Shown here one piece after another: positions 34,042-45,000 of a DNA stretch of 64,000 bases; the first letter of the stretch is position 1; each line of letters starts with the position of its first letter. The position numbers were made by a program, and so were the translations under genes. The DNA is taken from assembly GCA_009746045.1 (NCBI GenBank), contig RPFO01000213.1, forward strand, positions 13,540,221 through 13,604,220, given 5' to 3'. The notes under the pieces are model-generated. The model saw nothing but the letters and a program-made list of their open reading frames with translations, did no database searches and was not told where the DNA came from. Source of the stretch: Mesostigma viride (taxonomy: Eukaryota > Streptophyta > Mesostigmatophyceae > Mesostigmatales > Mesostigmataceae).

Positions 34042-35699
34042 TCGGGGAAATGGGTATATTTATTAGCCAGTTATGGACCAAAGAGGTGAGAGGGGAAATG
34101 AGTATCAGCGAATCCTAATGAAGGTGGGCACACACACGTGTGGCGGTGACAGGTGAAAGGCTAATAGGGCGCGTTATTAGACCAGGGAAGCCATTGGACC
34201 TGAGTAATGTCGCCATGAGGCATACTGGTGAATACCTGATTACGGCCCAGTAGATCATGAAAAAGCTGGAGCGGGCTGGGCTTGTCGTTATTGGGCCCTG
34301 GGTCCCACACCCTGTGTTGTTCCTGAGCTAACAGCCAGTAGCGGCGCATAGCCGCGTTCCATAGGTATATAAAGCGCCTGACTACGCCGCCGCGGGTATA
34401 CTCCTCGCGGACCTTAAAGACTGTCTCGTTGCGTATGGTCCAGATCGCGTATAGCATAGTAGTGCGCAGCCATATCCATTCTGCTTGGGAAACTGAAAGC
34501 TCGGTCCCTGGTGTGCCAGCAATACCGAAAATGATGGTACGCACGCTAATTGGGAGAGTGGGTGGCGATGCCGTCCATGCGGCCCAGATGTTAATGAGCC
34601 ACGTCCAAACCCCAGGGAGATTACAGTAAAGAAACCTGTGCTCAATGGTTTCACTAGGGTGCGTGCACAGGCATGATGCATCATGACCAAAACGCTCGTG
34701 GAGCGTAGCGCAGACCCCTATCGCCCTATGCATCAAAAGATGTTGTACATCAGTGGCCCTGCGGTCCACGAGAGGGTGGTCTACCGCCAGGGTAATCATC
34801 TTACCCAAGTGTAGCCCGGCCAATGTATTCCCCAGCGGGCTCGGCCCGGATGGGGCTGATGGTACGTATGCAACAAGATATCATAACCCCAATCTGCGGT
34901 GTACTCAAAGATACATTTGCTGGTTCTGATGTCCCCCTTGGTTAAGACCCATCCAAATTCAACTGGGTCCAGATGTAGTAGATCGAGCCGTGTGTTGCCC
35001 ACGTGTAGCCATGTAATGCTCTCAACCGGGGATAATGGGTCCGGCTGGATCATGCAAGATCTTGGCACAGACCATGGGACTACGCGTATGCGGTGACACT
35101 GGGAAGCTGGCGTGTACGCATATAAGGTGGATAGTTGATACAGACATCCATTGTGGCCAGAAATAGCTTCCAGCAGTTGTAGTTGGAGCCCCTCATGTGG
35201 CAGAACCGTCACGACTAAACCCTTGCACGCAGGCGTGACTCCGTCGGCGTAGAAGCTAACCCAGTCGCCGGTTATAATTGGCTTGCGTGGGGCAGTCATC
35301 AAAGCATGCCACGCAGCTGGTATCGCACTTATAAGAGTTTGCCACGCTTGCAGGGAGGGCATGTGGGAGACCCAAGTGCTGACCTCGTCGTAGCTGAGCC
35401 GTCGATACGTAGCGCCGTGCCCCAGGTAGAGGTCCAGCACCCTGACAATCGGCGGTGACGCGCGCAGAAAGCCATCATACGGGTTGTGTCCGTGGAGAGT
35501 GCCGAGGGGCTTGTTAGTAGCGTCTGTGATTAAGTCATTAAAAAAGAGTGGCTGCCGTGCCACCTCCTCTCGAGTAGTAGGAAAGACTAGGCGACCCGGC
35601 TTGAGCTTATTGTAACCTGTCCATATGCGCTGCCAGTACCATGGGAGTCCTTTGTACGAAATAAGGGTGCTGCCCAGTATGCCTGCCCCCAGTTGCCAC
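34042..35699 (-). mobile_element. 5'-truncated LINE fragment (LINE-1 of window)
   Basis: A 16-bp target duplication GCTCGTTATTGGAATT (34026-34041 and 35700-35715) bounds it. The empty site is seen at 25315-25330. On the minus strand it keeps only the C-terminal part of a LINE ORF2 and a short 3' end without an obvious A tail. Confidence 0.85.
34161..35563 (-). pseudogene. C-terminal ORF2 fragment of a LINE, zf-RVT-like
   Basis: Two overlapping frames (35563-34796 and 34823-34161) read as one protein with one frame change. The second contains a Cys/His pattern CLCTHPSETIEHRFLYC typical of the zinc-binding region after LINE reverse transcriptases, followed by a Trp-rich tail. The RT itself is missing through 5' truncation. 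The first frame has no domain I recognise. Confidence 0.65.
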
Positions 35700-36230
35700 G
35701 CTCGTTATTGGAATTCAGTAAAAGTTGTAAGATGGCCAATAATTACGAAGGCACTTCTACTAATACCTTCGGACAGTTGCGCATGACCATCATTGCGCAT
35801 GGGTACTCCGTACTAATTCAGCATGCCACGCTGGACAGCCTGCGCAATGGCAGCTAGCGAACCACGCGGCTGCTGGTATAAACACTGAACCGCTGAGGCC
35901 AGACGGACAATCAGCGCAACCCATGACAGTTGACAGCTCTAGGTACCAGCTAGCGGAACTGTCAATGTCAATTGTGACTGAACCTAGGACACACTAGTGC
36001 GGCCACACGGTGCCACGATACTACGCCGTGTGTCACCACCCCTTTGCGCCGCGCGTCACACTTACAGCGCGCCACGCGTCATCCCGACATTATGCCACAC
36101 GGCATCACCACATTGCGCCACGTGGCAATGTCTGATTGGCCGCTACTAGTCAAATAAATAACTAGTCCCAAATATAAAATAGAGACTTGTTGACACATTG
36201 AGTATTGGGCTCAGCCACAACACTGAGCTT

Positions 36231-39200
36231 AAAAATTAAATTAAATTATAACATGCCTCCGTGGGGAGGTCATGTAGCACATATTTCATGATGCCGGGAT
36301 GGGGTGGGGGAAGCCGCGTGATCGAACTATCCTAACTCTATCTAGAAAATCCTAACTGCACTACTCATCAAAACGCCTCCTCCGCTTGGGGGGAGGTGGC
36401 TTGCCCACAGGGTCGGGCGTGTGCGCCTTGACAATCTTCTTCCACCGCGTCTTGTCCTGCATGGCAGTCCAAAGACGGGAGAGAGAGTGGATGCGGTGCT
36501 CAAACTGGGCTGGGACCACGAGGTCGTCCAGCAGCATCTGAACGTAGTTGGTGACAGGTTTCCCTACCCTTTTGGGAATGTCCTTGGGGCCAGGCCAGGT
36601 CAGAATGTGCCGCCCTGGCTGTCCAAGCCGCTGGGGGCCGGCCAGACCAAGGGTGGTGTCGACCTGGCTGGTGCGGGCAAGGTGTCCTACAAATGCTATC
36701 CTACGCTGTCTAATCTCGTCCGAAACACGAGGCATGCCATGATACAGAGACTCTGATGACGGACGCTCGGAAAAACCTACATTAAGGACCTGCCGGAGCA
36801 TCCTGTAAACTGTGCCGTCGAGCCGAGCTGCCAGTTTGGGGGGGAGGGTCCACGCCTCGGCGCCATACGTGAGCACCGTGAGGACGAGGACCTTGTAGAG
36901 CATGCGCTTGCGGTGCCCGTTCAGGCCCTTCGAGCGCCAGTAGGGTGTGAGCGAACGGAGCTTGGCCCAGGCAAGGCCAATGCGGGTGTCCACATCGTCG
37001 GCCGCCGGTGTCAGGAAGCCAGCTCCCCAACAGCTTGAAGCGGTCGCGAAACGGGACCTCCGTCCCGTCGAGCAGGCGCGGCAGCGGTGGTTTACTGGAT
37101 GCTCCTATCACCATCGCCTCAGTTTTGACACTAATCTCCAGCCCCACCGCCCGCGCCTCCAGGCCCAGGCAGTCCAGCCAGGTCTGAATGTGCTCGGGGC
37201 TCTCGATGAGGGTGGTATCATCCGCATAAATCAGGTCGGCAAGGCGGTAACCCGGTCTAACCCCGCCGTGCTCTTTCACGTTAAGGATGTCCAAGCCTGG
37301 CTCGAACCCCTTAAGAGCAGTAAAGCGCGCACGTGCCCGGCGCATGACGTGATCCACGACAATAATGATGTTCAGGTATGGGGACAGGACACAACCTTGC
37401 CACACCCCGTGGTGAAGGGGGAATGGTGGAGTGGTGCCCTCCGCAGTCCGCACTACTGCCTGTGAACCCTCATACAGACGGCGAATGGCAGCAATAAACG
37501 CAGGTGGTACCCGATCCAGAGCTAGGATGGCCCAAAGAGCCTCCCAGAGAACCGTGTCAAAGGCCTTGATATAGTCAACAAAAATGAAGACCAGCGGCAA
37601 ACTGTCAGGGGGAAGTCGACGCACCTCCTCCATCAACCGGCGCGCGACAAACACAGCCATGACAGTGTTACGACCACGACGGAAACCCATCTGAGACTCA
37701 CCCAGGTGTGGGTCCAGCGCGGCGCGGAGCCTGTGCAGCATCATGCGCATGAAGACCTTCAGCGCGGCGCTCTGGAGGCAGACACCCCGGTAGTTGCCGG
37801 GGTCAGCAGCAGAGCCCTTCTTGTACAGCATGACGCGGATGGCCGTCTGCCACTCAGCAGGCGGAGGCTCGTCAGAGAGCAGGACACGGTTGCAGAACGC
37901 CAGCAGAAGATCCCTAACCGCCAGATCAGGGGTCTTCAGCAGCTCAGCAGAAAGGTGGTCGGCACCGACCGCCGCATCGTACCGCAGGCGAGCAAGGGCG
38001 CCGTCCAGTTCCTTCAAAGTGAAGGGGGGGACGACGTCGTCAGTGGCAAGGCAGCCCTCCTGCAGGGCGGGGACTTGGTAGTCCGCGGCCGAGGAGGGGG
38101 GCGCTGGCGGCGGCGGGGGTCCGGCGACCCCGAGGCGGGCGGCCGTCTCGGGGTGAAGCGGCGGGGGGGGGCGCGAGCCCCACCGGTCAAGGAAACATTG
38201 TGGGCCAACCAGCGGTCAAGGCTTACCGGCGCCGTGCCGTCCCCCGTGTGCTCCACCGGGGTGCGCTGCCGCCGGCCGCCGAGCCGGTCGAGGTGGTACC
38301 ACATGTCCTTGCCCTGGTTGCGGGCCTGGCAGGCCTTGGCATCCGCGATGCACTGGGCCGCCTCCGCGTCCTGAGCGTGCTCGTAGGCCTCCACAAGGGC
38401 GGCCTGGAGCAATGGTTTCTGCAGCGGGTCCCGGTTACGCTTGAGGCGGTGCCGGGCGGCCAAGACCTTGGGGTCCTGGCGGTAGAGCGGGCCGGGGCGG
38501 CGGCGGGGCATGACCGGCAGGTGCCGGGCCGCCAGCAACGGGGCACGGGCCGCAAAGCCCGCAAAAATGGCTGCGTTGGGGGCACCATTGTCCAGCTCGT
38601 CGACGTCCGCCCGGGCGTCCAGGGCCGACAGGTACTTCCATCGGCACCAGTTCCGCTCGTGCGCGGCGTCCGTCCAGTCCTCAGGATCTCCCTTGACCGG
38701 ACGTAGAGCAGACCAGTCAGGGCGGACCACTGGGGCGCGGCGCGCGGGGACGTGGAACCGGAGCCGAAGGGTCGCGCGCACCAACCGGTGGTCAGAGCAC
38801 ACCGTCGGCGTGTCAAACACTCGGGTGTCCAGAACCGAGGTGCACCTGGAAGTGCCGTACCACCACGTAGTCCAAACAGGCCTGACGGCCGTTAGGGCCA
38901 CGAAAAGTGACCAAGTCCTGTGAGGGACGTTGGAAGTGGCAGTTGACAGCAACCATCCCGCTATCCCGCAAAAAGGCAGAAAACAGCCCTGGGAGTGTTG
39001 TCGTTAGCAGTACTGTCAGCAGGCGCAAAGCGGCTGCCAGCAGTGCCCACGGGGAGCGTGGCATTGGCGTCAAGCAGCATAACCAAAAAGTGGCGGGCCG
39101 GGGTGACCCTCTCAAGGTCATGCAAGGATTCGAAGAACTCTCCTCACGGGCCGAATCAAGTAGACCACTGTGGGGTGCGTAGCCCACCCCCACCGTGAGG

Positions 39201-39451
39201 TGGTGTTTAGACCGCCCCTCGACAGAGGTGAAATGTGCTACCATAAGGCGTGGGGTTAGAAACTTAAGCGTGCTGAGGCTAGCAACTGCCAGCGGCGAGC
39301 ACAAAAGACCAACACCACCTTGGCCAGACGTACCGCTGCCAGCAAAGTAAAACCTCCAGCCACCCGCCAAGCGATCAGTGCTCACCATGCCAAGTGGCAC
39401 CGTGCGGCGGTGTTCCTGGACGCCTAATATAGATACACGAGCTTCACATCC
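36231..39451 (-). mobile_element. APE-type LINE (LINE-2 of window), possibly RTE-like
   Basis: A 10-bp duplication CACTGAGCTT (36221-36230 and 39452-39461) flanks it. On the minus strand the 3' end is a short AT repeat (ATTTAATTTAATTTTT), as in LINEs with microsatellite tails. It encodes an APE endonuclease then reverse transcriptase. The RT tail has LTYGAEAW but no RNase H, which suggests an RTE/Jockey-like clade. The 5' end is probably truncated, since the endonuclease N-terminus starts at the border. Confidence 0.85.
36361..38017 (-). pseudogene. LINE reverse transcriptase
   Basis: Frame 38017-36782 holds the RT: AVGADHLSAELLK, GNYRGVCLQSA, VDYIKAFDTV, HGVWQGCVLSPYL and the catalytic LIYADDTTLI. 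It shifts frame near 37010 (GSWLPDTGG) and continues in 36993-36361 with LTYGAEAWTLPPK, a HLART helix and a basic C-terminus (KRRRRFDE). The fingers, palm and thumb order is normal. The single frameshift inactivates it. Confidence 0.85.
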
Positions 39452-39454
39452 CAC
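38018..39454 (-). pseudogene. LINE APE-like endonuclease and linker
   Basis: Frame 39454-38813 begins inside the domain with VQEHRR (catalytic Glu), GGVGLL and VGVGYAPHSG. It shifts frame twice around 39060-39150, where the expected D-A-N motif is in another frame, and returns with CLDYVVV. The next frame (38952-38014) supplies CSDHRLVRATL, the terminal S-D-H motif, then a long basic linker into the RT. The strand, order and motifs are those of non-LTR elements. Confidence 0.75.
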
Positions 39455-39561
39455 TGAGCTTCACATCCCAATACTCCCACAGGTTCAGTCATGTTAACAT
39501 GGACCTGTCATGCTGCAGCAAATATATATCATAACAGCATAAATCAGAATATATCATAACA

Positions 39562-40663
39562 GCATGGCTACGTTCTGTGGAGGATAGGCTGAACCTTAGG
39601 ACTCCCATGTTCTTTGGTGACATTGCCATCAATCCTCTTATGCTACACACCAGGATGCTGCCAGCTGATGCTGAGCAGGCATGCATGGAAGGAGAAGCTA
39701 GAGGCCAAGTTCCTCAAGCTGAGGCAGAAAGACAAGGGCTGGAGTGTCCTAGAACCTAACGTTGGACAACAGGTTGTTGTGTGGAAGGAGCCAAGCTTTC
39801 CAGGGAAACGTGGCAGCTGGCATGATGGGGTGGTGACCCAAGTAGAAGCCGCTGGCCATAAGTGCTGGGTGGCCATTACATCCTGCCCAGGATGTAAGAA
39901 TATGCGTTAACCTTAGCTAAAAGGTTTGCGCATAAAAAGTATAAGCAGTAGCTTGTACAACTTAAAACCTTTGCGCGTTGGGGCGGAATATTAAGCGGCT
40001 CCCTAACTAGGGTTTTACTTCCGCATCGAATTACTAATTCGATATCGAATTACTGATTCGATATTAATCCCGGGAAGGTCCGATATCTACCTCGCTAGGC
40101 GATTAATTAGGTCCGACCGGTGCCCCGGCGGATCCCCCCAAATAATCCCTACTCGGCACTGGCCCCACGAGGTTTCGAACCCATGACTTCCGCGCCGCGC
40201 CGGTTCTAAGTTGTACAAGCTACTGCTTATACTTTTTATGCGCAAACCTTTTAGCTAAGGTTAACGCATATTCTTACATCCTGCGCAGGATGTAAGAATA
40301 TGCGTTAACCTTAGCTAAAAGGTTTGCGCATAAAAAGTATAAGCAGTAGCTTGTACAACTCCATTGATGGCTCCGAGGCAGTGCACCGTCTGTCCTGGTC
40401 AAAGATCCGTCCCCGGGGAGGTAATCAAGGAGACCTCTTTCAGGTGCCCGTTGGTGTACAAGGCGGGGGTGACGTGGAACTTCCTGATCAGGGTGCTACA
40501 GCTGTATCGAGCCCTCAGGGTGACCCTGGCCCGGCCCCTGGGGTACCTTCACATACGGTGGTTGGGCAAGCAGGCGGACAGGCTGCACCTCCGGAACGGC
40601 CCGACACCAGGCCTAGGGGTGTGCGTCTATCAGATATTGTACAGGCTTTGCAAATGCAGGTGG
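39562..40663 (+). pseudogene. integrase C-terminal remnant of element E, split by a foldback element
   Basis: The frame reads SVEDRLNLRTPMFFGDIAIN, then (with a frame change) VGQQVVVWKEPSFPGKRGSW, an SH3-like integrase C-terminal pattern. Removing the 39878-40360 insertion and one CCATT rejoins the frame as KCWVAIDGSEAVHRLSWSK. From about 40440 to 40663 coding is unclear. At 40664 it is fused to the Gypsy remnant D. Confidence 0.55.
39878..40360 (+). mobile_element. 483-bp foldback/terminal-repeat element, 5-bp duplication
   Basis: It is flanked by CCATT (39873-39877 and 40361-40365). It contains a 75-bp sequence R three times: direct at 39888-39962, inverted at 40209-40284 and direct again at 40285-40360. 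The last two form a perfect 152-bp palindrome centred on CATCCTGCGCAGGATG. The element starts with the variant ACATCCTGCCCAGGATGT. The middle (39963-40208) has tandem ATTCGATATCGAATTACT words and a minus-strand B-box-like GGGTTCGAAACC (40171-40182). There is no coding. Confidence 0.8.
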
Positions 40664-41132
40664 TCCTAACGCAGCATAGGTATTACTGGGCCTTTCTGGG
40701 CCTTTTTCCTGATGGCGTGTGGGCCGATGTTTTCCTCACTGTAGATAGGCATGATAACGCGGACGACGTGGCCCACTACCATGCGTATCTGGATGTTCTG
40801 CTGGCCTCGCGTGGTACCTATCAGACTGATGGCAACTAGATAGAGGGCCTTAGGCCCGACCTGAGGGTGTTGTCCCTCCGGTATATAGAGTCGCCCTCAT
40901 ATTCTGGCCAGTTGGTTGGTCGTTCTTTGTCCTTGGTGCTGACTTTGTTCACTTTGTGTGTCCTGCCCAGTGCCGTCCCTCCCGGCAAGGCCTCCGTGCC
41001 AGGCAGTTAGGGGATCCTCCCACCAGGCTTGGTGCTGGTTAACCCTACACCACTCAGGGTGGAACCGAGTCAACTTGTTGGTGCTTTGTATCTTGGATGG
41101 CCTGTCGATTGTGTTGGAGTTGTGTTGGGTGC
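40664..41132 (+). pseudogene. Gypsy remnant D: tail of ORF3 and 3' UTR
   Basis: It starts abruptly at VVLTQHRYYWAFLGLFPDGV and keeps the last 58 codons of the family's ORF3 (stop at 40839), then the 3' UTR up to 41132, where copy C is inserted. The continuation is at 63205. Confidence 0.85.
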
Positions 41133-41683
41133 TGTTACGCCGCAAGCCTCGGCCGCCACCTCTACCTCTACCGGTCCTGATTCTACCTAAACTAGTGAGG
41201 CCGCTTCTATTTACACCCCTAGCGAAAGACGACCGAGACGAACCAGATCTCAATGCATTTACATATGTATTCATTGAGAATGATAGATTACGGAGGTGAG
41301 ATTGCATTTACATATGTACTACTGTAATATGCCATAGGCCATTTAATCAAACCCGTTTACTCCAGGAAAAGAGGAAGGAAACACAACTAAACTGCCGTGA
41401 CCCAAGCCTATATGTGTTAATTCATTTAACACACGCCGAGTGACCACACAAGGAGTGGAACGTGCATAAATGGTCACCAACGGTCCAACAGGCTCGGGCC
41501 GACCTGGCCCTCGCCTGCAGAAACACAGAAACACAGGCAGGTGCACAGATGCACGCCGGTCCACTACATTCTACAAAAGGATAAGGACCACTAATATAGT
41601 ACGCGGCGCGGCGCCCAAAGGCACCCAATATACCACAGTACTGTTACGGGGACAATCATGTCCAAACTAGAACTGCACGTAAC
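41133..41683 (-). repeat. 3' LTR of copy C, larger part
   Basis: It is interrupted at 41683 by copy B. It has a 49-bp tandem insertion (GCATTTACATATGTA at 41255-41269 repeated at 41304-41318) not present in other LTRs. Confidence 0.9.
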
Positions 41684-42254
41684 TGTTACGCCGCAAGCCT
41701 CGGCCACCACCTCTACCTCTACCTGTCCTGATACTACCTAAACTAGTGAGGCTGCTTCTATATACACCCCTAGCGAAAGACGACCGAGACGAACCAGATC
41801 TCAATGCATTTACATATGTACTACTGTAATACGCCATAGGCCATTTAATCAAACCCGTTTACTCCAGGAAAAGAGGAAGGAAACACAACTAAACTGCCGT
41901 GACCCAAGCTAATATGTGTTAATTCATTTAACACACGCCGAGTGACCACACAAGGAGTGGAACGTGCATAAATGGTCACCAACGGTCCAACAGGCTCGGG
42001 CCGACCTGGCCCTTGCCTGCAGAAACACAGAAACACAGGCAGGTGCACAGATGCACGCCTGTCCACTACATTCTACAAAAGGATAAGGACCACTAATATA
42101 GTACGCGGCGCGGCGCCCAAAGGCACCCACTATACCACAGTACTGTTACGGGGACAATCATGTCCAAACTAGAACTGCACGTAACCTAGGAACAACCGAG
42201 GCCAAGGACCTAATTTACGTCCGTAACTACAACGAATTGTTACGCGACGTAACA
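41684..42254 (-). repeat. 3' LTR of copy B
   Basis: It is followed on the minus-strand upstream side by the polypurine tract (minus strand GTGGGGGGGAGG, 42255-42266). Confidence 0.95.
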
Positions 42255-42627
42255 CCTCCCCCCCACAAAAGGTAGGGAGCCCTCTCCCTACGCAGAGAGG
42301 AGGGAACCAAAGGGGTAGGAAAAACCTAATGCACCCAGCACATACCAACACAATCGATAGACCATCCCAGATACAAAGCACCAATAGTTCACACGGTCTC
42401 CACCACCACGCCGGGTGGTGTAGGGTTAGCCAGCACCAAGCCTGGTGGTAGGTTCCCCTAACTGCCTGGAACGGAGTCCTGGCCGGGGGGGACGGCACTG
42501 GGCAGGACACACAGAGTAAACACATCAGCGCTAAGGACCAAGAACAGCCAACCAACTGGCCAGAATATGAGGGCGACTCTACATACCGGAGGGACAACAC
42601 CCTCAGGTCGGGCCTAAGGCCCTCTAT

Positions 42628-44924
42628 CTAGTGGCCATCCGTCTGGTAAGTGCCACGAGAGGCCAGCAGGACCTCCAGGTAGGCCTGGTAGTGGGCCACA
42701 TCCTCGACATTGTCATGCCTATCTACAGTGAGGAAAACATCGGCCCACACGCCGTCAGGAAAGAGGCCCAGGAAGGCCCAGTAATACCTATGCTGCGTGA
42801 GGACGACCTGGCCACGGGCCCAGTCCAGAAAGCCACAGGCAAAGAGGCGAAGGAAAGGCTCTACCGCGATCAGGCAAAGGGCCCGCAGGAGGAGGCGATG
42901 GTACCGGATCCGAGGGCGCATACCCGTCGGGAAGAACAGGTCCACCAGGGGCTCCACGTTGGACGGCCACAACCGGATGTGCCGAACCTCGCGGGAGCGC
43001 CACCGACGAACACACTGTCGCGACCCGAATGTCTCTAGGTAGTCGCTGGCCCGAGGAGGAGGGTGACCGCGGGAGTCTAGACCCTGGCCCGGGATAGGCG
43101 CCGGGCGACGGGCATCCCACTCAAGGATGGGCTGGAGGACCGTAGTGTACGCCGCACCCGGCACCGCAGGAAACTCTACTGTAAGGGCATCCGAAGCCAT
43201 AATGCCCAGAGGGGAGGGTAAGCCCACTGGAACCCACCGTAGGTGTCCAAGTCGTTGTGGCGCCTAGCCCAGCGATACAGAACGCGCCGGACCAGGATCT
43301 CACCCTCGAACACCGGATCAGCTAAAATAACCATGTCGAAGGAGGCCGATCAGTCTCAATGGGTAGGCCACGATCCCGGGCGCCCGACACACCTGGGAGA
43401 ACCCGTAGGACATGGGAGAGATGGCAAGCTCAGCAGAGGCGCGCGGCAGGTCACACTGTCGGCAGGCGAGTGCGGACATACCATACCCGGAATGGGCGTG
43501 TCGCGCGACTCCGGCGTCGCATGCACCACAGAAGGGCCCTGTCCCGATCACCCTGGGACAACTCCCGGAGGGAATCGGCAGCGCGGGTGGCGCGAGGATC
43601 CTGACCGGTGGACCGAACAACCGCGGCCAAAGACCGCGAGGCCGAAGGAGGAGGGACCGAAGCAGGGGCCGACGCAGGGGCAGGAGCCGACACCGACGCA
43701 GGGGCACTGGTAAAACAGGAGGTCGCGCCGGACCCGAAGCCAGAGAGGGCCGTGACGGACCCGCCATCGACGCAGGCGCGCCGGTCTCCGTTGCCGGTGC
43801 ACCCTCAGGCCACATATTGAAGATAGGGCCCGTAGGGACAGGCAGCCGGCATAAGATTGGTTACCATCCAAGCTCCAGTCGGGCACCGGATCCTCTGCGG
43901 GGGACCACCCTCCCAAAGCCTGGGATGATCGCCCGTGTCGCTGAAGAAACCACGAACTGGCTGTGAGGGCGCAGCGGACGGCCCAGAGGGGCGACGGCGG
44001 GCACAGCCGAAGGGGCTGAAGACTCGCGCCGAGGCGCGGGAACGTCGGCCGCAGGCACAGAGGCAACCGGAGGTGTCGGAGCCGCAGCAACCGAAGGGGT
44101 AGGGGGCGCCGGCGAAACCACAGGTGCCGAAAAACCGAAGGGGTAGGGGGCGCGGACACCACAGACACCCCACCTGGCGTGGCCGGAGTCTGCGCTTGGG
44201 CCGCCAGGAAGGCCCCGAACGCCGTGGTCAGGGACTGGATCTGAGCCTGCATAGCCGAGACCGTCGCCGAAAGAGGATCAGGCAAACCCGAAGGGGTAGG
44301 CTCCACTGCAACACCCGGGTCGACCGAGGGGACGACGGGACCGGAGAGGGAGGAACAGACGCCGAGGAGGCGGACGCAGCGCTCGAGGCAGAATAATCTG
44401 GAGTATAATGTACCTCGGCTGGGGCGCCCGAAGGGGCAGGACCACTAACCGCTAGTCCCGCCGACTGATCAGCTATCTCCATGAATTCTACGGCCCGTAA
44501 AAGGTCGCAGGGGTTCTCATCTACCTCAGCATCACCCTCAGCCGGAAGCCAGGGAACACCTCCCGTAGGCAGGTACGGCCCACAGGGGTAGAGGTAGGAG
44601 AACACACGGCAGCACCGGAGAACCGCATCTATCTGTCCCAAGGCGGGACAGCTGGAACCACACCCCAACAAACAGTGTCCGGCATCGTCGAACCCGTGCA
44701 GGACAAGCTGGTGCGGCTCATCAGGGGAAGGACCATACCACGTGACCCCGAAGAGGGCCGCCCTGACTAAGCCCGCATGTTGGGCCTGAAGGGCCGGCTG
44801 CACAACGCCACCCGGTAACTGATCGCGACACCCAGCGGCCCGGAAGGGCCTCGAAATACAGCTCAGGGTCCGGTGGGGGCGGGGACGGCAGCGAGCTCTC
44901 AGCCGGAGGGGTAGGCTCTGACAT
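42628..44924 (-). pseudogene. ORF3 of copy B, several frameshifts
   Basis: The start MSEPTPPAESSLP is at 44924 and the stop at 42628 (TYQTDGH). It is 19 nt shorter than the same region of C without its insert. Frames change near 44820, 44300, 43560 and 43320, mostly at short runs of G or C. Confidence 0.85.
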
Positions 44925-45000
44925 GACGGCTGCGGAGGGGAGGGGACAACCAACCATCCGTCGACAGCAGACATAACATAAGAGAGGAGAAGGTCTACAA

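Larger units (their letters stand above)
33961..39536 (+). repeat. right terminal repeat of element F, split by two LINEs
   Basis: The pieces are 33961-34041, 35716-36230 and 39462-39536. Joined, they match 25255-25909, with a 26-bp extra stretch near 39491. Confidence 0.75.
25255..39561 (+). mobile_element. element F: large non-coding LTR-like element with nested LINEs
   Basis: Direct repeats of about 655 bp bound it. The left is 25255-25909. The right is 33961-34041 + 35716-36230 + 39462-39536, split by two LINEs. They start TGTGTTAAGCCC and end ATCATAACA (TG...CA). It sits in the integrase of element E, whose C-terminal part follows. The internal 8 kb has no recognisable coding sequence, so this would be a non-autonomous (LARD-like) element. 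A duplicated 25-bp end (39537-39561) blurs the right border. Only GCA(T) is shared by the flanks, so a clean duplication is not shown. Confidence 0.55.

Noticed and set aside
39905-40360. CRISPR-like direct repeats
   Set aside because: Only three long copies, one inverted; a 5-bp target duplication shows a mobile element. The genome is eukaryotic.
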